The position numbers and the translations under genes are program-made. From contig CAYMAI010000001.1 of the NCBI GenBank assembly GCA_964388445.1, forward strand, positions 1 to 64,000: DNA of 64,000 nt, read 5' to 3'. The notes under the pieces were generated by a model. That model made no database searches. It was given only the letters and a program-made list of their open reading frames with translations, and was not told where the DNA came from. This DNA is from CAYMAI01 sp964388445. Lineage in GTDB: Bacteria > 4484-113 > JAGGVC01. This document shows, piece after piece, positions 44,177-52,798 of this stretch (positions are counted from its first letter, which is position 1; each line of letters begins with the position of its first letter).

Positions 44177-44185
44177 AGTATATCA
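44177..44185 (-). promoter_or_regulatory. extended -10 promoter, start codon 6 nt downstream
   Basis: Minus strand TGA plus TATACT, then TCGCCC and the GTG start of the recombinase at 44170. Same arrangement as at 1476, 28831 and 36521, on the other strand. Confidence 0.6.
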
Positions 44186-44201
44186 ATGCGAAGAAGATTT
44201 T

Positions 44202-45401
44202 TTACCTTTTAAACCTTCCGGCAAACTCGACTTGCGAAGTGTTGGGAAACAGGTCGATTGCCGCGAGTTCAACTAGGCCGAAGTTCCCGAGCAGACCTTT
44301 TGAGTCCCTGACGAATGACGCTCCGTCGCACCCGAACAAAATCAAGTCGCTAACATTGGAGGCGCAAATCTGTTCGACAACAATGCGGCCGAGTCCGCTT
44401 CTGGGCGGGTCAAGGAAAAGAGTTCCTCCCTCGAAATCGGGTTTCGTCATAAACCAGCGCGCCGTATCCATTTCGATAACTTGCGCTTTAGCCCCTTTAA
44501 GGTTTCGGCGGGCGTCGGCGCAAGCGTCCGCATCGGATTCGACCAACATAATCTTGTTGAATCGTTTTCTTAAAATAAACGAGACGAAACCGCATCCCCC
44601 ATAAACGTCGAATAAGGTATCGCCCGTCACGTTCCATCTTTCGAAAACCAAAGAAATTGCGCTTATCGCCCAGCCGGGGCAAGCTTGAAAGAAAGTGCCG
44701 ATTGTTCGGGACATTTCGCCGTCCGCAAACTTGTAATCGATTAAATCCGTTGTTCCAATCCATTTCCCGTTATCGAGTTTGAAGGCCAGCCTTCGCATGC
44801 CTGTCGGATGCAAAAACACTGCCTTTGCGGGCAATCCGCAATCCAGTTCCCATCTCGAAAATTTGCCGGAAATGGACTTGTTTGCCAATGCGTCGCGCAA
44901 ATGCGGAATTGCGCTCGATACCGCCTCGTCGGCCATAAGACAATTTTCCACCTCGACAATTTCGTTTGACTTCCTTTTGGTAAAACCCAGCCTTGCGCCG
45001 TCGAAGTGAAGTTGAATTCTCGATCGCCGTGCGTCTAGCGGCGCGGGCAGCCATTCATACTTGATCGCCTCCCCGAATGCCCGCGAAAGCAAATCGTGCA
45101 CCGTGAGCCTTTTTAGTTCCGAAGCGTACGAGCCCGCACCCCAAAGCGAGCAGCCTCCGCAATTTTCGGCAACCGGACAATCCGGCGCACACCGGCGCTC
45201 GTCTGTTTTCAGCCATGAATTTACCGCGCCTTCCGCATGCCGTTTTTTCCAATGTAATTTTGCTGTAACCGTTTCGCCCGGAAAAATCGCAAGATTGCTT
45301 CTAAGCAGAATCAGTCGCCCCTCTTTTCCGCGCGCGATTCCCACGCCCCCCCATCCGAGGCGCTCGATTTCTCCAACCCAATCTTGTTTCGATTCGCACA
45401 T
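44202..45401 (-). CDS. RlmD/TrmA-family RNA m5U methyltransferase
   Basis: 399 residues. N-terminal TRAM-like beta domain (GEIERLGWGGVGIARGKEGR, FPGETVTAKL), a cluster CAPDCPVAENCGGCSLW with four Cys suited to a 4Fe-4S site as in RlmD, and the methyltransferase domain with FDVYGGCGFVSF (SAM loop; usually DLYCGxG), LDPPRSGL and a C-terminal FPNTSQVEFAGRF. The catalytic-Cys block reads LFGCDGASFVRD where most members have YVSCNPATLARD; Cys is kept but Asn and Pro are lost. Whether it methylates rRNA or tRNA is open. There is no clear Shine-Dalgarno; a weak extended -10 (TGG CAAAAT) lies 8 nt before ATG. Confidence 0.82.
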   Translation of the reverse strand: MCESKQDWVGEIERLGWGGVGIARGKEGRLILLRSNLAIFPGETVTAKLHWKKRHAEGAVNSWLKTDERRCAPDCPVAENCGGCSLWGAGSYASELKRLTVHDLLSRAFGEAIKYEWLPAPLDARRSRIQLHFDGARLGFTKRKSNEIVEVENCLMADEAVSSAIPHLRDALANKSISGKFSRWELDCGLPAKAVFLHPTGMRRLAFKLDNGKWIGTTDLIDYKFADGEMSRTIGTFFQACPGWAISAISLVFERWNVTGDTLFDVYGGCGFVSFILRKRFNKIMLVESDADACADARRNLKGAKAQVIEMDTARWFMTKPDFEGGTLFLDPPRSGLGRIVVEQICASNVSDLILFGCDGASFVRDSKGLLGNFGLVELAAIDLFPNTSQVEFAGRFKR

Positions 45402-45465
45402 CGCCGTTTATTTTGCCACTTTTGCGATTCCTTTTGTCCTGCGCCGAGTGTTCTAAAAAAATGAG

Positions 45466-45474
45466 TGATAACAT
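45466..45474 (+). promoter_or_regulatory. candidate extended -10 for the secreted hydrolase gene
   Basis: TGA plus TAACAT, 29 nt before ATG 45504, in the 102 bp divergent gap. Confidence 0.35.
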
Positions 45475-45503
45475 TAAATTCTACGGCTATGCCGGAGGAA
45501 AAA

Positions 45504-48089
45504 ATGAATTCGAAGTCGGTTTTTGTCGTTATAGTTTTATTTTGCGCCGGATTCGCATTTGCGCCTTCATTGTCGGCCGGCGAAACGTTGCCGGCTTATT
45601 CTGGAGAAGCAATCGTTCCAGGCGAATGGCACGTCCTGGGGCCGTTCCACTCTGGTTCGCGTGAAAGCGGAACCGACCCGCTTTTTTATTTCGATGGCAA
45701 GCGGCTACCTATGCCTCCCGACTTCCGCCGCACGTATCCCAGCATTTTCGGCCACGGCGGACGCGTCGGCTGGTCGAAATTTGCTCCGGACGAAAACGGC
45801 AATGTAGCGGTCAAATTCGAAAATCCTCCCGAAGCGGATTGGGAAATGCGCGAAGACGAGTGGGGTGCCGCGGGTGTCGGATTTCGCGGTTATGCTTACA
45901 CCGAAGTGCGATTTCCCTCCCCATGCAGGGCGCTGGTTGCGGCGCAAGGAATAGGAAGTTTTCAAGTTAACGGCAGGGATTATATGGGTGACGCTTACGG
46001 CAGCGGCGTCTGGCAAGCTCCTGCAAAATTCGACGCCGGGGTCAATTCGATTCTTGTTGGTTTGTCTGGCTGGGCGGGTTCGCGTTCTTTTACGTTCAAA
46101 ATATTGCCTTCTCCCGAATCTCCGGCAGGAATCATCGAATCGGATATGCTTTTGCCGGATTTAATGCAAGGCGCGCCGCTAGACTCTCATGCCGGAATCC
46201 CTATCGTGAATTACACGGGCGAGTGGCAAAGCGGAATGAAGATTACGATTGGGGGAATCGAGGGAATCGAGCTGACCGCGGCCGATGTTCCGGATGTGCC
46301 GCCCTACGGAATTGTAAAGCTGCCGGTTCCGGTAAAAACGGAATCGCGATTTTTCGGCAAGCAATATCGGGAAGAAAAAGTAAGTGTGCCGGTCAGGCTT
46401 TTCCGGGAGGATTTTAGTCTCGAAACCGAGGCGAATATTCGCGTCAGAAGCGCCGGCCAAACTTACAGAGTGACCTTTTTGTCCGAAATGGACGGCAGCG
46501 TTCAAAAATACAGCGTCCGCCCGCCAGTACCGTTCGACGAGCAAAAACGTTACTCCATGATTCTGTCGCTTCACGGAGCGGGCGTTGATAGCGACGGACA
46601 GGTCGAGGCTTACGGCTCATACGACTGGACCTACATCGTCGCGCCGACAAACAGGCGGCCTTACGGTTTCGACTGGCAAGACTGGGGCAGGCTCGACGCG
46701 CTCGAAGTGTTGGAACGTTCATTGTTTGACCTGCCGGTTAATCCGGACAAAGTAATTCTCAGCGGCCATTCGATGGGAGGTCACGGAACTTGGCACGTCG
46801 GATCGACGCATCCCGATGAATTTGCCGCCATGATCCCCATCGCGGGCTGGTCGAGTTTTCAGCTTTACGTTCCTTTTTTGCTTAGGCAGTCGGAGATTTT
46901 TTCTCCCCCGGAAGTAAGCAGAATTTTGGATATGTGCAATGCTCCAGATAGAACGGAGTTGCTGGTCGAAAACCTGTTGAATGTGCCGATACTGGCCGTA
47001 CATGGCACGATTGACGACAACGTTCCCGCCACTCATCCGCGGCTGCTCGTCGGCACGCTCGAAAAAATGGGATACCGGGCGAAATTGCTCGAACAGCCGG
47101 AAGCTGGACACTGGTGGGATTTCAATATCGAAAGGCCCGGCGCGGACGCGGTCGATATGAAAGAGATAATCGACTTCGCTTACGGCAAGGAAAGAAATGC
47201 GGCTCCGGCAGAGGTCGCTTTCGTAGGTTATGATTTGGCAAACGAAAACCGCCGGCATTGGGTTACGGTTTTATCCCAAGAACGGCTTTACGGCCGGACG
47301 GCTCTATACGGAAAAATCTCGGGAACCGAAATTTCGCTGAACACAAGCAACGTTGCGGCGCTTTTGTTGAATTTGCCTTCCTCGCTTTGGGACGAAACCG
47401 CTAAAATCATCGTGGACGGTCAATTTGTTCCCGTTCGCGCAGGTAAAACGGGAGTTTACTTGACGAAAACGGCCGATGGCTGGAATGCCGGCGCTTCGGC
47501 TCCCGAATTGCCGCGGAAATTTTCGGAAATAAGCGGACCCATAAAACGCGCATATTTTTCGCCCTTTATTTTAGTGGATGCGACCGATGGGCTAGAACCT
47601 GCTGCGCTCGAATGTGCCGTCAACGAAGCGGCGCGCTGGTGGTATCGAGGCAACGGTTTCTGCAAAATTAAGAAATATCAGGACTTAACCGACGATGACA
47701 AGCGCAACTTCAATCTCGTTTTTTACTCCACCAATCGGTATTTACCGAAAGAGATAGCGGATAAACTTCCGATTTCAATTGGTTCGAATGCCGTACGAAT
47801 CGGCGGCAAAGATTTGCAGGGCATAGACCTTTTGACCAAGTTTGTATATCCGAGTCCGTTCAATCCGGAGAAGTTGATACTGATAAACGTTGCAGCTACG
47901 GAAAGCGGGCTGAAAACTTGCGAAAAGCTGACAGCGCTTTATTCCGGTTCCGCACTGCCGGACTTTATAATCGGTTCGGAGTCCGGAATCGCGAGATACG
48001 GACTTGCCGGTTCGCGAGCGATTGGTTTTTTCGGGGCGAACTGGGAATTCGACGATTCTCTTTCATACATCGCGCCCGAGCGCAAGTGA
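45504..48089 (+). CDS. large secreted alpha/beta hydrolase (esterase/peptidase-like)
   Basis: 861 residues, ATG with GGAGG 7 nt upstream (an in-frame GTG 13 codons earlier lacks one). Signal peptide (VFVVIVLFCAGFAFAPSLSA). The N-terminal third is beta-rich, including a GEWHVLGPFHSG opening that resembles carbohydrate-binding type modules. The alpha/beta hydrolase domain is about 345-570: nucleophile Ser423 in SGHSMGGHGTWH, acid Asp504 (VHGTIDDNVP) and His536 (EAGHWW). A C-terminal 300 residues carry no recognisable domain. Similar large exported hydrolases in other bacteria are annotated as prolyl oligopeptidase-like; the substrate here is unknown. Confidence 0.8.
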   Translation: MNSKSVFVVIVLFCAGFAFAPSLSAGETLPAYSGEAIVPGEWHVLGPFHSGSRESGTDPLFYFDGKRLPMPPDFRRTYPSIFGHGGRVGWSKFAPDENGNVAVKFENPPEADWEMREDEWGAAGVGFRGYAYTEVRFPSPCRALVAAQGIGSFQVNGRDYMGDAYGSGVWQAPAKFDAGVNSILVGLSGWAGSRSFTFKILPSPESPAGIIESDMLLPDLMQGAPLDSHAGIPIVNYTGEWQSGMKITIGGIEGIELTAADVPDVPPYGIVKLPVPVKTESRFFGKQYREEKVSVPVRLFREDFSLETEANIRVRSAGQTYRVTFLSEMDGSVQKYSVRPPVPFDEQKRYSMILSLHGAGVDSDGQVEAYGSYDWTYIVAPTNRRPYGFDWQDWGRLDALEVLERSLFDLPVNPDKVILSGHSMGGHGTWHVGSTHPDEFAAMIPIAGWSSFQLYVPFLLRQSEIFSPPEVSRILDMCNAPDRTELLVENLLNVPILAVHGTIDDNVPATHPRLLVGTLEKMGYRAKLLEQPEAGHWWDFNIERPGADAVDMKEIIDFAYGKERNAAPAEVAFVGYDLANENRRHWVTVLSQERLYGRTALYGKISGTEISLNTSNVAALLLNLPSSLWDETAKIIVDGQFVPVRAGKTGVYLTKTADGWNAGASAPELPRKFSEISGPIKRAYFSPFILVDATDGLEPAALECAVNEAARWWYRGNGFCKIKKYQDLTDDDKRNFNLVFYSTNRYLPKEIADKLPISIGSNAVRIGGKDLQGIDLLTKFVYPSPFNPEKLILINVAATESGLKTCEKLTALYSGSALPDFIIGSESGIARYGLAGSRAIGFFGANWEFDDSLSYIAPERK

Positions 48090-48148
48090 TTATCCGAAAT
48101 ATAACGATAGCGGCATACTTGTGAAAACCCGCCCTAACGGGCGCCAAA

Positions 48149-48166
48149 TTGTGACGCGGCTCACAA
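48149..48166. promoter_or_regulatory. CRP/FNR-family binding-site palindrome
   Basis: TTGTGA-N6-TCACAA, a perfect inverted repeat that matches the CRP consensus half-sites TGTGA/TCACA. It lies about 95 bp before the first gene of the cytochrome operon. An extended -10-like TGATAATAT (48169-48177) follows immediately, so bound protein could also block that promoter. Confidence 0.6.
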
Positions 48167-48259
48167 AATGATAATATTTTTTCGCCGGTTTTTCCGGCAA
48201 AATTCTGCGTCCGCCAAGCTCTTAGAGGCGGTCGCAAGATGCTTTTCCGGTAGATTCAG

Positions 48260-48538
48260 GTGGAAGAAAACGGATTCAAACGGGCAACTATGCAAGGCGC
48301 GCGCATCGGTCTCGCGCTGTTCGTCGTTGCCGGATTGCCTCTTACCGTGTTTTACGGAATCTACGGCGGCGCGCAGTTTTTTTCCGCGTTCAAACTTCCG
48401 TTTGAAATCGAATGGCTCAAGATTTTCGGATACGCGATAGGGGCGGTTGTCGGCTTATTTTCGTTCCTCTTTTTGTTCATCGCCCTTTGCGCGTCGATTT
48501 CCGGTTTGATATACGTCATCAGAAACAGGCTTTACTAG
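48260..48538 (+). CDS. small membrane protein at the head of the cytochrome operon
   Basis: 92 residues, two membrane helices (about 14-35 and 55-85). GTG start with weak signals; an ATG 10 codons in is an alternative. The cytochrome gene starts 9 bp after its stop. I do not recognise the family. Confidence 0.55.
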   Translation: MEENGFKRATMQGARIGLALFVVAGLPLTVFYGIYGGAQFFSAFKLPFEIEWLKIFGYAIGAVVGLFSFLFLFIALCASISGLIYVIRNRLY

Positions 48539-48547
48539 GAGCGTTAG

Positions 48548-49507
48548 TTGTTTTTCAGGCTTGCCATAGCTCTCGCTTTCGCGGCAGCGTCGTTTTCGGC
48601 GGCGGCGTTTCGTGCGAATGCGGAAGAAAAGCGGCTTGAAAACGGTCTAATCGTCCCATTATCCGTCGACGTTACGCGCGGCTCGAACGGATGCGCTCCA
48701 TGCCATTCCGACCGAATGCTCTATAAACACACACGAACCGGTAACACCAAATACCTTTGGGTCGATCTCGAAAAATTCGAGTCAAGCGTACATGGCAAAT
48801 TCGATTGCGCGGTTTGCCATTCGTCCATGGATGGCGGGCATCACGAGCCGGCACGAATTGCAGATGAATATTCGAACCTCGCCAAAAAGCGGACAGGCGA
48901 CCCTTCCGCGATTCTTGCGTGCTTTAATTGCCATGAAGACGTTTCGAATCATTGGAAGGATACTGTGCACGGCCAAGCGATTTTCAAAGATGGAATTTCG
49001 GCCTCCGCCGATTGTGCGGATTGTCACGGATACCACTACATTGTGCCCGTTCACGACAAAACTTCTCCTGTCAGCATCGAAAACCAGCCTTATACCTGCG
49101 CATCCTGTCATGACGAAGTGGCAATAGCGGACAGATTCGGACTTGCCCGAAACGTGCTTTCTTCGTATCAAGGCAGTTTCCACGGCAAAAAGCAGGAAAT
49201 CGGCGGCTTGCAAAGCATTGCCGTTTGCTCAAGTTGCCACGGTGTCCACGATATTTACTCCTCGAAAGATCCTAGAAGCCGGGTGAACGATAGGAACGTA
49301 TCCGCCACCTGCGCCGAGTGTCACTACGGAGCGGACTACGGTTTCGCCCAAGCTTTTACTCACAATCCCAAACCCGCCGTGTGGCACAAAGTAGTGCTTG
49401 CAATAGAACAGATTTATTTGTGGCTGATTTTCATTTCGATGGGCGGCTTTGCCCTCCACATGCTTCTCGACTACGTTCGAGCAAGAATCGGAGGTGGCGG
49501 CCATTAG
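48548..49507 (+). CDS. membrane-anchored heptaheme cytochrome c
   Basis: 319 residues, TTG start with AGGAG 6 nt upstream and a signal peptide (LAIALAFAAASFSAAAFRANA). Seven CxxCH heme sites: CAPCH, CAVCH, CFNCH, CADCH, CASCH, CSSCH, CAECH. A C-terminal membrane helix (IYLWLIFISMGGFALHMLLDY) anchors it to the inner membrane, facing the periplasm. Overlaps the following cytochrome b gene. Together they would pass electrons between the quinone pool and periplasmic carriers. Confidence 0.88.
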   Translation: MFFRLAIALAFAAASFSAAAFRANAEEKRLENGLIVPLSVDVTRGSNGCAPCHSDRMLYKHTRTGNTKYLWVDLEKFESSVHGKFDCAVCHSSMDGGHHEPARIADEYSNLAKKRTGDPSAILACFNCHEDVSNHWKDTVHGQAIFKDGISASADCADCHGYHYIVPVHDKTSPVSIENQPYTCASCHDEVAIADRFGLARNVLSSYQGSFHGKKQEIGGLQSIAVCSSCHGVHDIYSSKDPRSRVNDRNVSATCAECHYGADYGFAQAFTHNPKPAVWHKVVLAIEQIYLWLIFISMGGFALHMLLDYVRARIGGGGH

Positions 49508-50480
49508 GTTCCTTGGATTTAAAGGTTTCGGAGGCGGCGACCGGCGAACCGGCCTGGAACGCCGGAAGACGAAGCGCGAAACGCGCAGAATTACGCGCGC
49601 GGGCGATGTGGAAACGAGGTACCGTGAAGTAGCGGCAATTAAAGCGGGTGCACTTGACCGGCGCGTTCGTCACGCAAAGTTCGACGAAAACGGCCGGTTG
49701 GTTTGGTATCAGCGCTGGAATTTTCAGCATCGCATTCAGCACTTTATGCTGATGATCAGCTTCGGCGGATTGGTGTTAACGGGCTTTCCGCTTAAATTCG
49801 CGGAATCTCCGGCAAGCAAAATTCTAATGATGATGATGGGCGGCGTCAAAGGCGCAGGACTTCTTCACCGGTTTTGCGGGATGCTGCTAATTATCCTTTC
49901 CGTATATCACGTCGTCTGGCTGATAATGGAATATTCCAAAGGCAAGCGCTCGACTGCCATGCTTCCCCGGGCGCGCGACTTCAAAGACGTCGCCGACAAT
50001 TTCGCATATTTCCTCGGAATAAAGCGAACTCCCAGATTTGCCCGCTATAACTATATCGAAAAGTTCGAATACTTCGCCGTGGCGTGGGGCAATTCGGTAA
50101 TGATTCTAACCGGTCTCGCTCTTTGGTTTCCCGTTTTCGCACAGCACCATTTGCCCGAATGGGTTTTTCCGCTTAGTCTGATGCTTCACGATTACGAAGC
50201 ACTGCTCGCCGCCCTCGCGATAATTCTCTGGCACTTATTCAACGTCCATATACATCCAACGGCATATCCGCAAAATCCGGTCTGGCTCACGGGCAAAATG
50301 TCGCGCAAATTGATGGCGCATCATCATGGCGAGGAACTTGCGGAAATCGAAGCCGCCTACCGCACGGCGCTGGCGATGGCAAAGACGGAAGTCGATGCCG
50401 ATAGCGCTATCGAAGCCGCTTCGCGGCCGCCCGAAGGCCCGCATGAGGAAAATTCTCCGGAGGGCGATAGCGATGAATAG
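49494..50480 (+). CDS. FdhI/cytochrome b561-type diheme membrane subunit
   Basis: About 328 residues. A basic N-terminal tail, then four membrane helices with His pairs that could ligate heme b: QHRIQHFMLMISFGGLVL, GLLHRFCGMLLIILSVYHVVW, FEYFAVAWGNSVMILTGLALWF and LHDYEALLAALAIILWHLFNVHIHP, the pattern of formate-dehydrogenase gamma-type cytochrome b. The C-terminus is acidic and cytoplasmic. The most likely start is GTG 49494 (14 nt overlap with the previous gene); the ATG at 49449 lies deeper in that gene. Quinone oxidation or reduction is inferred from family. Confidence 0.8.
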   Translation: MAAIRFLGFKGFGGGDRRTGLERRKTKRETRRITRAGDVETRYREVAAIKAGALDRRVRHAKFDENGRLVWYQRWNFQHRIQHFMLMISFGGLVLTGFPLKFAESPASKILMMMMGGVKGAGLLHRFCGMLLIILSVYHVVWLIMEYSKGKRSTAMLPRARDFKDVADNFAYFLGIKRTPRFARYNYIEKFEYFAVAWGNSVMILTGLALWFPVFAQHHLPEWVFPLSLMLHDYEALLAALAIILWHLFNVHIHPTAYPQNPVWLTGKMSRKLMAHHHGEELAEIEAAYRTALAMAKTEVDADSAIEAASRPPEGPHEENSPEGDSDE

Positions 50481-51156
50481 CAAATTTGCCCTTCTTTTCG
50501 TTCTTCTGTTTTTTATCGCGCAGTTCGCCGCCGTTTCCTGCGACAAAGTTAAGCTTGAAGATCCAGAACGTATTTTCGTAACTCCCGCGCCCGAATTCAC
50601 GCCGGAAAAAATTGCCGAAAATTTGCGCAAAGCTTCGCCGGCCCCCCAGCTTGAAGCGAGCCATTTAAGCGAAGATATCAATCTCTGTTTGAGTTGTCAT
50701 CCGAAAGACAAGCTTTTGACGTACGACGCGAACTTGATTTTCAGTCATCAAAAGCATTTCGATGAAGGGGTAGTCTGCCACACTTGCCACCATTCGAGCG
50801 GGGCACTGGTTTACACTCCGGTCAAAGAAGACTGCATCGCCTGCCATACGGACAGGGGCGTACCGGCCGCATGTTCCACCTGCCATCAGGACGTGGACAT
50901 TCTTAAGCCCGAATCTCATATTCAATCAAACTTCGATTTGGCACACGGCAGAATGAATCTCGATTTGAATTCCTGCAGCGAATGCCACGGCACCAAACGA
51001 TTCTGTATAGATTGTCACGGGGTTCCGATGCCGCATTCAAGCGACTACCTGACGATTCATCCGTCGCAAGTTCAAGGCGAGCCGATGAAATGCAGTATGT
51101 GTCATGGAAAACAGCCATGCCAATCCTGCCACGAAAGCAGAGGCGTGAAGTTCTGA
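50473..51156 (+). CDS. octaheme cytochrome c lipoprotein
   Basis: 227 residues; ATG overlaps the previous stop by 8 nt. The N-terminus is a lipoprotein signal (LLFFIAQFAAVSC, Cys as +1), so it is membrane-tethered in the periplasm. Eight heme sites: CLSCH, CHTCH, CIACH, CSTCH, CSECH, CIDCH, CSMCH, CQSCH. Last gene of the plus-strand cytochrome operon, convergent with the operon that ends at 51285. Confidence 0.88.
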   Translation: MNSKFALLFVLLFFIAQFAAVSCDKVKLEDPERIFVTPAPEFTPEKIAENLRKASPAPQLEASHLSEDINLCLSCHPKDKLLTYDANLIFSHQKHFDEGVVCHTCHHSSGALVYTPVKEDCIACHTDRGVPAACSTCHQDVDILKPESHIQSNFDLAHGRMNLDLNSCSECHGTKRFCIDCHGVPMPHSSDYLTIHPSQVQGEPMKCSMCHGKQPCQSCHESRGVKF

Positions 51157-51284
51157 TTCAACAAATAAGTCAAGAGCAATGCAAAAGCCGAATCTGCCGA
51201 TTGATTGCTGCCAAAAAAACTCGTGCCTAAACGCGTCGTTTTTGTCCAAACACTGGTTTGATTCTATCCGCAATAGGCCGAAAG

Positions 51285-52649
51285 TTATTTAAGCACTTCG
51301 TCCAACCACTCCTCGCTCTTTTGCAAGAGGGCACTTGCATATTGCAGGTTGTGCATTGCATTGCCTTTTTCGACCAGCTCGAGGTTGTAACGCGCTTCGA
51401 ACACCAAATTCTCGAACCGTTCTTTGTCCGGCGAACCTGCAGGCAGCGCTTTGACTTTGGCTTCGGCGCGAGGTAGTTTTTCCCTTACCGGCGCCAGCAA
51501 TCTGGGTACGCGAACCTTCCAATCGTTATACATTTCGCGCCCGCCTTCTTGATGGCAGAGTACGCATGTTTCAACAGTCGCTTCGCTCTTTATTATGTGT
51601 CCCGCGGCGTCCGGCCCGAATCCGTGTGCCTCGGAATGGCATCCGATGCAGTCAACCTGCGCTTGGAACATGCGCGCGGGCATCGGAGTGTCTATTCCCT
51701 TTCCACCCACGCCCATATAAAGCTGAACCGGCGCGTCGTGAGTGGCGACGTGGCAGAAATTGCAGTTCGTCATCGGCGGCGCTTCCTTTTGCGGCAGATG
51801 ATGCCTAATCTCGTCGTGGCATTCGAAGCATTCAATCTTTACGTCGGTAACATGCTTGTCGTGCATGAATTGGAAATCTGTAAGATGCTGCGTCCGCTCC
51901 TGCTCCGGATGGCACTGCTTGCACCTCATCAGCGAAACTCCGCCTTCGCCTTTGATTACGTCTTGGTGGCATCTTTGGCAATCAACGCCGATCGAAACGT
52001 AATAACTGTGAAGATAAGGCTGGCCGTCGATCATTATCGGTTTTTCGGGGGGCTCGTGGCAAAACGTGCAAAACGACTGCTCTCTAAGCTGTGCAGGGCT
52101 GACTTGCCCCTTGAAATGACAAGTGAAACATACCGACTCCGTAACGGACATATGATCGCCCTGTACGATTTGACTGTGGCATGACGTGCACTTGAGCAAT
52201 ATTCCGCGCACCGGTTGCCCGATATGAGCGGCATGGTCGAATTTGATTCCCTGTTTGAATTCTATCGGCCCCTCTATAAGTCTCGTTTCGTGGCATCCGG
52301 ACTGCAAACAGCTTGCATCTTGAATTTGCGCGGACGGATTCGTTCCGTATGTGCCGTTGAGGTAGGTTACAAGTTGAGTGAGCGCTTGAAACTTTCCTTT
52401 AATTTTGTTTCGAAATCCGGGTTCGTAATGGCAGTCGACGCAATTGACTCCTTTGTGAGAACTCGTCTGCCAATTGTCGTAATACGGCTGCATTATGTGG
52501 CACGAAAGGCAGAAATTCGGCTCATGCGAATACTCGACCGCGCCTATGCCGCTAAGCGCCATAAATGCCACGAATACTCCGGAAACGATTACCCAGCGAC
52601 GCTTGAACCAAGGAATCTGCTCGCGAGGACCGCCGAACTCAGGATTCAT
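51285..52649 (-). CDS. NapC/NrfH-type membrane-anchored dodecaheme cytochrome c
   Basis: 454 residues. N-terminal membrane helix (VIVSGVFVAFMALSGIGAVEY) then a NapC/NirT-type opening, FCLSCHIMQPYYDNWQTSSH and GVNCVDCHYEPG. Twelve heme sites are visible, one of the rarer CX4CH form (CLQSGCH near residue 120), as known in some cytochromes c3. NapC-type proteins take electrons from menaquinol. The C-terminal 70 residues are helical without hemes. GAGGTG before ATG. It is the last gene of the minus-strand operon, 149 bp after the 13-heme gene. Confidence 0.88.
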   Translation of the reverse strand: MNPEFGGPREQIPWFKRRWVIVSGVFVAFMALSGIGAVEYSHEPNFCLSCHIMQPYYDNWQTSSHKGVNCVDCHYEPGFRNKIKGKFQALTQLVTYLNGTYGTNPSAQIQDASCLQSGCHETRLIEGPIEFKQGIKFDHAAHIGQPVRGILLKCTSCHSQIVQGDHMSVTESVCFTCHFKGQVSPAQLREQSFCTFCHEPPEKPIMIDGQPYLHSYYVSIGVDCQRCHQDVIKGEGGVSLMRCKQCHPEQERTQHLTDFQFMHDKHVTDVKIECFECHDEIRHHLPQKEAPPMTNCNFCHVATHDAPVQLYMGVGGKGIDTPMPARMFQAQVDCIGCHSEAHGFGPDAAGHIIKSEATVETCVLCHQEGGREMYNDWKVRVPRLLAPVREKLPRAEAKVKALPAGSPDKERFENLVFEARYNLELVEKGNAMHNLQYASALLQKSEEWLDEVLK

Positions 52650-52798
52650 AATTCACCTCGAAATGGACGGAATTAATGATACCTGTTCGTGATATCGTTA
52701 TCAATCAAACGGCGCTCAAGCGCGTTTTTCACGTGTTCGATTTGGCCGCCCGGAATTCGCGAATTGCCGAATGAAATTCCGGCATAGTTCAAGATAAG

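Noticed and set aside
52715..52730. Terminator-like GCGC hairpin with T run between the 12- and 13-heme genes
   Set aside because: The T run is on the plus strand, while the genes here are on the minus strand.
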